DNA of 6,726 bases, taken from positions 1 through 6,726 of the forward strand of contig WRDZ01000039.1 in the NCBI GenBank assembly GCA_009779595.1, written 5' to 3'. Positions 1-4,952 of this stretch are shown here, one piece after another. The translations under genes and the position numbers were made by a program. Within the stretch, counting starts at the first letter, position 1. Each line of letters begins with the position of its first letter. Origin of the DNA: Alphaproteobacteria bacterium (lineage in GTDB: Bacteria; Pseudomonadota; Alphaproteobacteria; WRDZ01). The notes under the pieces are model-generated. The model had not been told where the DNA came from, did not search any database, and saw nothing but the letters and a program-made list of their open reading frames with translations.

Positions 1-772
1 GCATGTTCCTGATGATGATGTCGGCTATGTGAAGCTTGTTGCGCCCATCGCGGTTGAACAGCATTGAAATGATTTCATTGGTCCCTTCCGACATAAGGAA
101 GTTTTCGAAACTGCCGTCCAGCCTCAGGCCGTCTATCGTAATCCTTCTGAACTCCCTTGCCCTTTCCAGGTCTCCGGGCGGTTTCTCTATGGCCAGCGAC
201 CTCAGCTCCCACCCTTTGCCCCTTGGAGGCCTGATGTCTTCGAATACGATAAGGTTCGACGAAAACCTTACCACGTTTATGTTTTCCAGGGGTATCCCTA
301 TCGAATCCATCAAATTGGGTATGTTATCCTTGAAAACCTTCGGGCGCAGCACGATAACCGCGGCGATGACGAATACAAGCATGCCCGCGGCGGCGTAAAT
401 CACAAGCTTGTTTATGTTGACCAGCTTTTTGTTCTTAAGCTCTAAAATCTTCCTTTCCAGGCCGGTTTTGGATTTATGCCCTGAAGCCGCAAGGCTCTCC
501 ATGGCCTTCAGCTCTTGCGCGTATGCCTCATCCTGGCTTGACTGCGCAGATGTTGCGGCCGATTCCGGGGGCGTCGTCGGCGCCGGCTGCCCGGTGGGCG
601 CCGGAGGAACAGGCGTCTGCGCGTCCGCAGGCACGGCAGGCACCGGGGGATTGGCAGGCTGCCCCGACTGCTCCTGCTGCGACTTGACGGGATTGAACGC
701 ATCGAAAGACAAATCTATGTCGTCCGCCAATCCGCCAGTCTTGTTGTTTACGTCCGTCTTGTTGTCAGACAT
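1..772 (-). CDS. Single-pass membrane protein with Pro/Ala-rich N-terminus, possibly AsmA-like (partial, 3' end off the left edge)
   Basis: The frame is open from an ATG at 772-770 to the left edge, giving 257 residues without a stop. The start is preceded on the minus strand by GAGGGAGCA, a good ribosome binding site. Residues 1-30 are acidic and polar. Residues about 38-70 are rich in Pro, Ala and Thr (for example PVPPAPTGQPAPTTPP). A basic stretch at about 100-122 precedes one membrane helix at about 122-143, so the N-terminus is probably cytoplasmic. After the helix come alternating strand-like segments (NVVRFSSNLIVFEDIR near 166-181, then RRITIDGLRLDG near 209-220), the cadence seen at the start of AsmA/TamB-type lipid-transfer or assembly proteins. 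The long disordered region before the helix is not usual for AsmA. No catalytic motif is seen. The membrane topology is fairly sure; the family is a tentative inference. Confidence 0.8.
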   Translation of the reverse strand, partial: MSDNKTDVNNKTGGLADDIDLSFDAFNPVKSQQEQSGQPANPPVPAVPADAQTPVPPAPTGQPAPTTPPESAATSAQSSQDEAYAQELKAMESLAASGHKSKTGLERKILELKNKKLVNINKLVIYAAAGMLVFVIAAVIVLRPKVFKDNIPNLMDSIGIPLENINVVRFSSNLIVFEDIRPPRGKGWELRSLAIEKPPGDLERAREFRRITIDGLRLDGSFENFLMSEGTNEIISMLFNRDGRNKLHIADIIIRNM

Positions 773-861
773 TGCTCCCTCATAACGAATCCGTATCTTT
801 ATATGTTATTGCAAAATCGCTTATAAACGGTTAAAATCTATTCGGAACAAAGGAGGCGGGC
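773..861. promoter_or_regulatory. Divergent promoter region between the 1-772 gene and the DUF192 gene
   Basis: For the plus-strand gene, TTGCAA (809-814) and TAAAAT (832-837) are separated by 17 bases, followed by a strong AGGAGG ribosome binding site at 851-856, five bases before the ATG. For the minus-strand gene, TTTATA (plus 822-827) and TATAAA (plus 798-803) are separated by 18 bases. The two promoters overlap: the minus -35 lies inside the plus spacer, so polymerases would compete. Assigned by eye from sigma-70 consensus; the plus-strand promoter is the more convincing. Confidence 0.55.
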
Positions 862-1332
862 ATGGCAAAAAGAAAATATATTGCGCTGGCAGCGGTGTGC
901 GTGCTTGTCTTGCTTGTGATGGCCGCGGGCGCTTATCTTTTTAAACCCGGCATGACAGGCCGCAAACCGGAAACTGTAGATATCGTCATCCGAAAACAGG
1001 ACGGCCGGACCGTGCAGCTGTCGGTGAAAACCGCGGACACTCCCTTGCAGTGGCAGAAGGGCCTGATGTTTGTGAAAAAGCTGGACGGCTATGACGGCAT
1101 GCTGTTCGACTTCAAGGAAAGCCGGTTCGTCAATATGTGGATGAAGAACACCTATATACCGCTTGACATGCTGTTTTTCGATTCGGACCGCAGGCTGGCG
1201 TGCATCCACGAAAACGCCGTGCCGCATGACCAAACCCTGATTGGTTGCTGCAAGCCGGTGACGCACGTCCTGGAAATAAGCGGGGGCCGGACAAGGGCTT
1301 TGGGCATTGCCCTGGGCGATGTCCTAGAATAG
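862..1332 (+). CDS. DUF192 (UPF0127) family protein, membrane-anchored or secreted
   Basis: The 156-residue product has a basic N-terminus (MAKRKY) and a hydrophobic segment at about 7-27, which is a signal anchor or signal peptide placing the rest in the periplasm. The DUF192 fold follows, with its usual signature blocks: TPLQWQKGLMF (60-70), GMLFDF (79-84), NMWMKNTYIPLDMLFF (91-106), IHENAVP (115-121) and VLEISGG (136-142). The length is normal for the exported form of this family, whose biochemical role is not established. The start is fixed by AGGAGG five bases upstream. The last 9 bases overlap the convergent nth gene, so the two 3' ends share sequence. No terminator is visible between them. 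Family assignment is confident; function is unknown. Confidence 0.92.
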   Translation: MAKRKYIALAAVCVLVLLVMAAGAYLFKPGMTGRKPETVDIVIRKQDGRTVQLSVKTADTPLQWQKGLMFVKKLDGYDGMLFDFKESRFVNMWMKNTYIPLDMLFFDSDRRLACIHENAVPHDQTLIGCCKPVTHVLEISGGRTRALGIALGDVLE

Positions 1333-1947
1333 CTTCGGGCAAAGCGGGCTGACCGGGCATGTCGGGCACTGCGGCTTTTTGGCCGTGCAGATATAGCGCC
1401 CCAGCAGCACCAGCCAATGCGACGCGTGCCGCTTGAATCTTTCCGGGATAAGCTTTTCCAAATCCGCCTCGACCCTGGCAGGGTTCTTGCCAATCGACAT
1501 TCCGGTGCGGTGGGAAACCCTGAACACATGGGTGTCGACAGCTATAAGCGGAGCGCCGTACACCTCGTTAAGCCATACGTTGGCGGACTTGCGCCCGACT
1601 CCCCTTAAGGTTTCCAGCTTGTCGCGGTCGTTGGGAATCTGGCCGCCGAATTCGTCGACCAAAGTGCGCGAAAGCCTGATGATGTTGGCCGCCTTGTTGT
1701 TGTAAAGGCCGATGGTCGATATGTATTTTTTCAAGCGCTCTTCCCCAAGGTCCAGCATTTTTTGCGGAGTGTCCGCGATTTCGAACAGCGGCCCCGTGGC
1801 TTTGTTCACACCCTTGTCCGTGCTTTGGGCGGACAGTACAATCGCCACAATCAGAGTGTACGGGTTGGTATAGTTCAGCTCGCACCGCGGGGACGGGTCG
1901 TTGCGTTGAAGTATGGAAAAGAACTGCTCTATTTCTGTGCCGGTCAT
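1324..1947 (-). CDS. nth: Endonuclease III (DNA glycosylase / AP lyase)
   Basis: Base-excision repair enzyme that removes oxidised pyrimidines and cleaves the resulting abasic site. From the ATG at 1947 the product is 207 residues. The helix-hairpin-helix motif LRGVGRKSA carries the catalytic lysine at 120, and VDTH carries the catalytic aspartate at 138. A C-terminal C-x6-C-x2-C-x5-C [4Fe-4S] cluster uses Cys187, 194, 197 and 203. All of these match E. coli Nth numbering exactly, which supports this start over the ATG at 1953 (two residues longer) or a TTG at 1983. A promoter-like TTGACT-N17-TAGACT ends seven bases before the ATG, consistent with a leaderless transcript; no ribosome binding site is evident. 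The gene lies convergent to, and overlaps, the DUF192 gene by 9 bases. The function is certain; the exact start is less so. Confidence 0.96.
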   Translation of the reverse strand: MTGTEIEQFFSILQRNDPSPRCELNYTNPYTLIVAIVLSAQSTDKGVNKATGPLFEIADTPQKMLDLGEERLKKYISTIGLYNNKAANIIRLSRTLVDEFGGQIPNDRDKLETLRGVGRKSANVWLNEVYGAPLIAVDTHVFRVSHRTGMSIGKNPARVEADLEKLIPERFKRHASHWLVLLGRYICTAKKPQCPTCPVSPLCPKLF

Positions 1948-1954
1948 GGACATA

Positions 1955-1983
1955 AGTCTATGCCCGGGCAAAGCTAAAGTCAA
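1955..1983 (-). promoter_or_regulatory. Candidate nth promoter abutting the start codon
   Basis: On the minus strand TTGACT (1983-1978, five of six matches to the -35 consensus) is followed after exactly 17 bases by TAGACT (1960-1955, four of six matches to the -10). Seven bases separate the -10 from the ATG at 1947, so the expected transcription start falls on the A of that ATG. The element begins directly after the U-tract of a minus-strand terminator, a sensible place for a new transcription unit. Assigned by eye. Confidence 0.45.
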
Positions 1984-1985
1984 TG

Positions 1986-2008
1986 CAAAAATCTGCCGCT
2001 ACAGCGGC
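1986..2008 (-). terminator. Intrinsic terminator on the minus strand
   Basis: Read on the minus strand, GCCGC (2008-2004), loop TGTA and GCGGC (1999-1995) form a GC-rich five-base-pair hairpin (six with a two-base loop). Two bases later comes ATTTTT (1992-1987). This is a compact Rho-independent terminator pointing left. It would end a transcript coming from the 2009-2160 region just before the nth promoter, implying that something is transcribed leftward upstream of nth. Confidence 0.6.
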
Positions 2009-2147
2009 TCCATCAAGCGGTCTGCAAGACACGCGCGTCCGCCCGCCCCAAGGCGGCGCGCGCCTGTTCGCTTTCGGCTCACTTTAGCGCGCTGGCCCGG
2101 GCGGACTGCGCTATGACCGATGAAAATACAATAGCCAATCACCCCTA
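1987..2147 (-). ncRNA. Candidate structured RNA (or intergenic repeat) with a long GC-rich stem-loop
   Basis: This forms most of the 351-base gap between nth and ihfB (1984-2334). Plus-strand GTCCGCCCG (2037-2045) is the exact reverse complement of CGGGCGGAC (2098-2106), and the stem extends through GCGC (2033-2036 with 2108-2111) across one bulged base. Inside it GCGCGC runs can pair again around a roughly 23-base AT-richer loop. On the minus strand this rod is followed by an intrinsic terminator at 2008-1986. A TATAAT box on the minus strand at 2159-2154 could start a transcript near 2147, though no good -35 is seen. The same stretch also holds a 47-codon GTG-initiated minus-strand frame (2142-1999) with an Arg-rich product and no spaced ribosome binding site. 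I do not recognise 6S, SRP, tmRNA or RNase P RNA. Direction and ends are inferred; it may instead be a dispersed repeat. Confidence 0.35.
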
Positions 2148-2160
2148 TAATTTATTATAG
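2145..2160. repeat. AT-rich inverted repeat containing two opposed TATAAT boxes
   Basis: CTATAAT (2145-2151) and ATTATAG (2154-2160) are perfect seven-base inverted arms separated by TT. Each arm contains a TATAAT hexamer, one facing each way. No matching -35 element lies at 16-18 bases on either side, so promoter activity is uncertain. The symmetry could equally be a binding site for a dimeric regulator. Confidence 0.5.
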
Positions 2161-2205
2161 TAATATGAAAAAAGCCCCTAGCCGGCCCCCATGAACCGGT
2201 TATGA

Positions 2206-2234
2206 TTGACATCTGCAAATTACCCCCTTATAAT
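2206..2234 (+). promoter_or_regulatory. Perfect-consensus sigma-70 promoter for the ihfB operon
   Basis: TTGACA (2206-2211) and TATAAT (2229-2234) match both consensus hexamers exactly with the ideal 17-base spacer. The expected transcription start is near 2241, giving a leader of about 94 bases before ihfB. It should be a strong, basically constitutive promoter unless repressed. It is the only clear promoter upstream of ihfB-lapA-accD. Confidence 0.85.
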
Positions 2235-2248
2235 CATACAAGGTTTAA

Positions 2249-2292
2249 CATCAATCCCTTGATGCTGCAATGCCTGCCTGACATTTACAGGC
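2249..2292 (+). promoter_or_regulatory. ihfB leader with IHF-like site and two short hairpins
   Basis: CATCAATCCCTTG (2249-2261) fits the known IHF consensus WATCAANNNNTTR at every position except the first. It lies about 10-20 bases downstream of the predicted transcription start, where bound IHF could block or bend the promoter. The same bases form a perfect inverted repeat (CATCAA-TCCC-TTGATG, 2249-2264). A second hairpin, GCCTG-N7-CAGGC, lies at 2276-2292. IHF autoregulation is known in E. coli; applying it here is inference. Confidence 0.4.
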
Positions 2293-2334
2293 CTCGCAAT
2301 TTAAAGGGATACCGCTAAAATAAGGATAAAGAAT

Positions 2335-2613
2335 ATGATAAAATCTGAACTGATAGCCAAAGTCTGTACAAGGATAGACCACATACCGGCGATATATACC
2401 GCCCGCTCGGTCGAGGTTATTTTCGACACCATAATCAAGGCTTTGGGTGCGAACAAACGCGTGGAAATCCGCGGCCTGGGCAGCTTTTCCGTACGCAAGC
2501 GCAACAGCCGCATCGCGCGCAACCCCAAGAACGGGGCCAAGGTAAGCGTGCCGGCAAAAGCCGTGCCCTTCTTCAAGGCCGGGCGCGCTGTCAAGGCAAG
2601 GCTTAACCCATAG
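2335..2613 (+). CDS. ihfB: Integration host factor beta subunit
   Basis: The 92-residue HU/IHF-family protein begins MIKSELIAKV and contains HIPA (16-19), VEIRGLGSFSVR (43-54) and the DNA-bending arm tip RNPKNG (62-67), with the intercalating proline at 64. The start MxKSELI, the HIPA motif and the RIEIRGFGSF-like block point to the beta subunit rather than HU or IHF-alpha. It would pair with IHF-alpha, encoded elsewhere, to bend DNA in transcription, replication and recombination. AAGGA at 2322-2326, eight bases before the ATG, is the ribosome binding site. It is the first gene of an operon with lapA (10-base gap) and accD, driven by the consensus promoter at 2206-2234. Length is normal for the family. 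Confidence 0.93.
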   Translation: MIKSELIAKVCTRIDHIPAIYTARSVEVIFDTIIKALGANKRVEIRGLGSFSVRKRNSRIARNPKNGAKVSVPAKAVPFFKAGRAVKARLNP

Positions 2614-2623
2614 GAGTGCGCTT

Positions 2624-2887
2624 ATGCGTCTTGTAAAATCAGCCGTCCCCGTCATAACCATAGTGTTGGTCATAGACGTCATAGCCTCCAACATAGAGCC
2701 CGTTGGCATAGGGCTTTGGCCGCTTAGCAACCAGATGTACGTGCCCCTTGGGATACTGCTGCTGATTTCGTTCTCGGTGGCGTTCATGCTTGGCATGGCT
2801 TACGATTCATGGCTGAAACACCGGAAGATTAAAGAGCTTAACAAGGAAAACAAGAAACTGCTTTCATTGATAAAGGAAGAGAAATGA
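2624..2887 (+). CDS. LapA-domain (DUF1049) inner-membrane protein
   Basis: This 87-residue protein has two membrane helices at about 5-21 and 39-60, joined by a short loop containing GIGLWPLS (28-35). The second helix, VPLGILLLISFSVAFMLG, has the typical LapA ending. A charged, coiled-coil-prone cytoplasmic tail (61-87, rich in Lys and Glu) follows. In E. coli LapA works with LapB in regulating lipopolysaccharide assembly, but the alphaproteobacterial relatives are assigned mainly by domain. TAGGAG at 2612-2617 is the ribosome binding site and overlaps the ihfB stop. The gene ends with a four-base ATGA overlap with accD, implying translational coupling. A LapA-type gene after ihfB is the common alphaproteobacterial arrangement. 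Confidence 0.82.
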   Translation: MRLVKSAVPVITIVLVIDVIASNIEPVGIGLWPLSNQMYVPLGILLLISFSVAFMLGMAYDSWLKHRKIKELNKENKKLLSLIKEEK

Positions 2888-3726
2888 GCTGGCTTAAATC
2901 ATTGAAACCCAAAGTCACCGGCGCGGACAAGAAGGACGTGCCCGACAACCTGTGGGCGCAGTGCCAGCACTGCTCGCGCGTGGTTTTCCATAAAGAGCTG
3001 GCCCAGGCCCTGTTCGTATGCCCCCACTGCAATTATCACATGCGCATCAACGCAGCTACCAGGGTGCAGCAGCTGGCCGACGAAGGGACATGGCAGCCCA
3101 TATCCCTGCCCAAGACAGCCGACGACCCGCTGGAGTTCAAGGACAAGGTCCCGTACACGTCCAGGCTGAAGGAAAACCGCGAAAAGACCGGCCACAACGA
3201 AGCCTTTATCGCGGGCGAGTGCGAAATCGACGGCCAGCAGGTGGTCCTTGGCGCTTTGGACTTCACGTTCATCGGCGGCTCTATGGGCGCGGGCATGGGA
3301 GAAGGCATCATCACCGCGGTTTACCACGCCGTTTCAAAACGCCTGCCGCTTGTCATTGTCAGCACGTCGGGGGGGGCGCGCATGCAGGAAGGCATACTCT
3401 CGCTTATGCAAATGCCGCGTATCACGTTCGCCCTTACGGATTTGAAACAGGAAAGGCTGCCGTACATCGTGGTCCTGACCGACCCCAACCTTGGCGGAGT
3501 GACCGCCTCGTTCGCAATGCTGGGCGACGTCCAGATAGCCGAGCCCAAAGCCATCATCGGATTCGCCGGCGCGCGCGTCATCGAGGAAACCATCCGGCGC
3601 AAGCTTCCGCCCGGGTTCCAGACGTCCGAATCATTGCAGGAATGCGGCATGCTTGACCTTGTCGTGCAGCGCAAGGACTTGAAAAAGAATATCGGCGAAA
3701 TCGTGGGCATGCTGCACCAGGCCTGA
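2884..3726 (+). CDS. accD: Acetyl-CoA carboxylase carboxyltransferase subunit beta
   Basis: The 280-residue protein is the beta half of the carboxyltransferase, which transfers carboxyl from biotin on AccB to acetyl-CoA to make malonyl-CoA, the first committed step of fatty acid synthesis, in complex with AccA. The N-terminal zinc ribbon has Cys27, 30, 46 and 49 in C-x2-C-x15-C-x2-C spacing. The crotonase-like core contains SGGARMQEG (162-170), GGVTASFA (204-211) and GFAGARVIE (226-234), all standard AccD blocks. Length is slightly below E. coli AccD, which has a longer C-terminal tail. It starts inside the lapA stop (ATGA overlap) and should be co-transcribed from the ihfB promoter. In many alphaproteobacteria trp genes precede it and folC follows; neither is here. 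Confidence 0.97.
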   Translation: MSWLKSLKPKVTGADKKDVPDNLWAQCQHCSRVVFHKELAQALFVCPHCNYHMRINAATRVQQLADEGTWQPISLPKTADDPLEFKDKVPYTSRLKENREKTGHNEAFIAGECEIDGQQVVLGALDFTFIGGSMGAGMGEGIITAVYHAVSKRLPLVIVSTSGGARMQEGILSLMQMPRITFALTDLKQERLPYIVVLTDPNLGGVTASFAMLGDVQIAEPKAIIGFAGARVIEETIRRKLPPGFQTSESLQECGMLDLVVQRKDLKKNIGEIVGMLHQA

Positions 3727-3762
3727 TATGGAATTTTTCTGGTTATAACTGCTGTTTTTTCG

Positions 3763-3797
3763 TTGACGAGGCCGTTTTGCCGCGTTAATGTCGGGTT
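3763..3797 (+). promoter_or_regulatory. Candidate promoter of the secretin-like cluster
   Basis: TTGACG (3763-3768) and TAATGT (3786-3791) have a 17-base spacer. Six bases separate the -10 from the ATG at 3798, so the predicted start falls at the ATG. The -10 matches only three of six consensus bases. An alternative -10, TATAAC (3744-3749), has no good -35. No spaced ribosome binding site precedes the ATG, only GGG two bases away, so a leaderless message is plausible but unproven. Confidence 0.35.
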
Positions 3798-4952
3798 ATG
3801 GATAATTTAGCACCGTCAGTTCCAGCCGATTCCGGGCCTTCTCAAACACAGGCTATCGCGCAGATTTTGGCCGCTTTCCAGGCAAGCTCCGAAGGGCTTG
3901 GCCAGGCCGACAAGGCGTTAAGCCAGCTGCTTGGCAATGACTGGAGGCTTTCCATACGCCAGAAAGTCAGCGTGGACGACCGCGACACCGTGTCAAAGCT
4001 TGACAACCTTATAGCGTACGACAGCGCGGTAAGCGCCTGGAATTTGGGCAGCCGGCTGGTTTCTTCCGGAACAGTGGAAGAAATAAAATCCCAGATTTTC
4101 GGCATCTGCTATTGGCTGGCCTTCTTCGGGGCGGCAGGGAACGACCTGTCGGCAAAACTGGCGGCGAAAATCGGCATGTCTTTAGACCAGCTGCGCAAAG
4201 GAGTGGCATCGCACAAACCGGGCAAGACGGAAACGGAAGCTGTGGAAACTGCGGCCGCAAATGAAACCGCTGTCGCAACAACGGCTGCGACCGCAACAGC
4301 CGCAGCCGTAGCCCCAACTCCAACCCCAACAGCCGCGGTAACGGCCGAGGCAACCAAGCCTGTGGAAGCCAAACCAGTGGAAAGCAAACCTGCGGTTGTC
4401 GATGTGGCCAAACCCGCGGAAAGCAAACCTGCCACTGCCGATGTGGCCAAACCCGCAGAAAGCAAACCCGCGGAAGACAAGCCATGGGCTTACGAAAACT
4501 TCAAGCGCCTTATCGCTTATTATGACGCCACCATTTCGCGGACAAGCGCGCGGTGCGTCCGCCTGGGCGGGATAAGCCTGAACGAATATCCGTATTACGA
4601 ATATATCCTGGACGTCATGAAGGAAATAATCGACACGGCTAAAGAACTGGAAAAAATACCGAACATCCAAAACCTCATTGCCGGCGATTTCCCCGGCGGT
4701 ATAGCCGGTTTCACCAAGCTGGTCGACGGGTTGAGAACGGATTTTATGACGAACGCTCCGCCGGAAATGGCGGAAAAAGAAGTTAATTTGGAAAATGTCA
4801 AGTCCAATTTGGGCGGTATGGTGGCAGACGTGCCGGAAGGGCGTATCGGGCCCGCGGCAGACGGCTTCCTGACAACCGAGGACTTGATTGGCGCGCAGCC
4901 GCAGCCCGGCGGTCCGGCGCCCAATCCCGATGCTTTGGAGAAAGGGTTATGA
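3798..4952 (+). CDS. Uncharacterised two-domain protein with a repeat-containing linker
   Basis: I do not recognise this 384-residue protein. It has no signal peptide or clear membrane helix, so it is probably cytoplasmic, although residues 100-114 (IFGICYWLAFFGAAG) are strikingly hydrophobic. Residues 15-140 look mainly helical. Residues about 143-185 are a low-complexity Ala/Thr/Pro stretch. Residues 189-227 are three tandem 13-residue units of the form DVAKPAESKPAxx. A second domain (230-345) begins WAYENFKRLIAYYDAT, is rich in Tyr and looks helical, and is followed by a Gly/Pro-rich C-terminal tail. Cysteines occur only at 104 and 253. The stop overlaps the next gene's ATG (ATGA), so it is translationally coupled to the secretin-like gene and probably works with it. 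The ATG start has weak ribosome binding context. Confidence 0.88.
   Translation: MDNLAPSVPADSGPSQTQAIAQILAAFQASSEGLGQADKALSQLLGNDWRLSIRQKVSVDDRDTVSKLDNLIAYDSAVSAWNLGSRLVSSGTVEEIKSQIFGICYWLAFFGAAGNDLSAKLAAKIGMSLDQLRKGVASHKPGKTETEAVETAAANETAVATTAATATAAAVAPTPTPTAAVTAEATKPVEAKPVESKPAVVDVAKPAESKPATADVAKPAESKPAEDKPWAYENFKRLIAYYDATISRTSARCVRLGGISLNEYPYYEYILDVMKEIIDTAKELEKIPNIQNLIAGDFPGGIAGFTKLVDGLRTDFMTNAPPEMAEKEVNLENVKSNLGGMVADVPEGRIGPAADGFLTTEDLIGAQPQPGGPAPNPDALEKGL
4362..4478 (+). repeat. Three tandem 39-base coding repeats
   Basis: Units start at 4362, 4401 and 4440, with period 39 bases (13 codons), in frame. Units two and three differ at only two of their first 31 bases (GATGTGGCCAAACCCGC... 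in both), then diverge. Unit one is more degenerate. They encode the KPAESKP linker motif and could expand or contract by slippage or recombination without changing frame. Confidence 0.85.

Noticed and set aside
1948..1983. TTG start at 1983 (or ATG at 1953) for nth
   Set aside because: The TTG coincides with the -35-like TTGACT and adds residues not typical of the family; the 1947 start restores exact E. coli residue numbering. The 1953 ATG cannot be excluded.
2009..2142. Known housekeeping RNAs (tmRNA, RNase P, SRP, 6S) in the GC-rich stem region
   Set aside because: I see no GGAAG/AGCAG-type SRP loop, RNase P core sequences, tmRNA T-arm or tag frame, or convincing 6S bubble. Left as an unassigned candidate only.
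1999..2142. 47-codon GTG-initiated minus-strand ORF with Arg-rich product
   Set aside because: No spaced ribosome binding site, composition driven by the GC-rich hairpin, and the stop lies inside the terminator stem. Not called as a gene, but mentioned with the RNA candidate.
2161..2200. Minus-strand terminator ending in the T-run at 2174-2169 (GGGGCTTTTTT)
   Set aside because: Only about three base pairs of stem can be formed before the T-run, and no gene to the right would need it.
3018..3656. 212-codon plus-strand frame inside accD
   Set aside because: accD is certain in another frame; the alternative product is Arg/His/Pro-rich and has no ribosome binding site.
3731..3760. Terminator after accD (T-runs with GTTATAAC palindrome)
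   Set aside because: The palindrome is AT-rich with no usable GC stem before the TTTTTT at 3755-3760; read-through into the next cluster remains possible.
4009..4670. Minus-strand frames across the Ala/Thr repeat region, encoding repeated GLATS or PRVWPHR strings
   Set aside because: Their repeats are simply the antisense reading of the 39-base coding repeats in the 384-residue gene.
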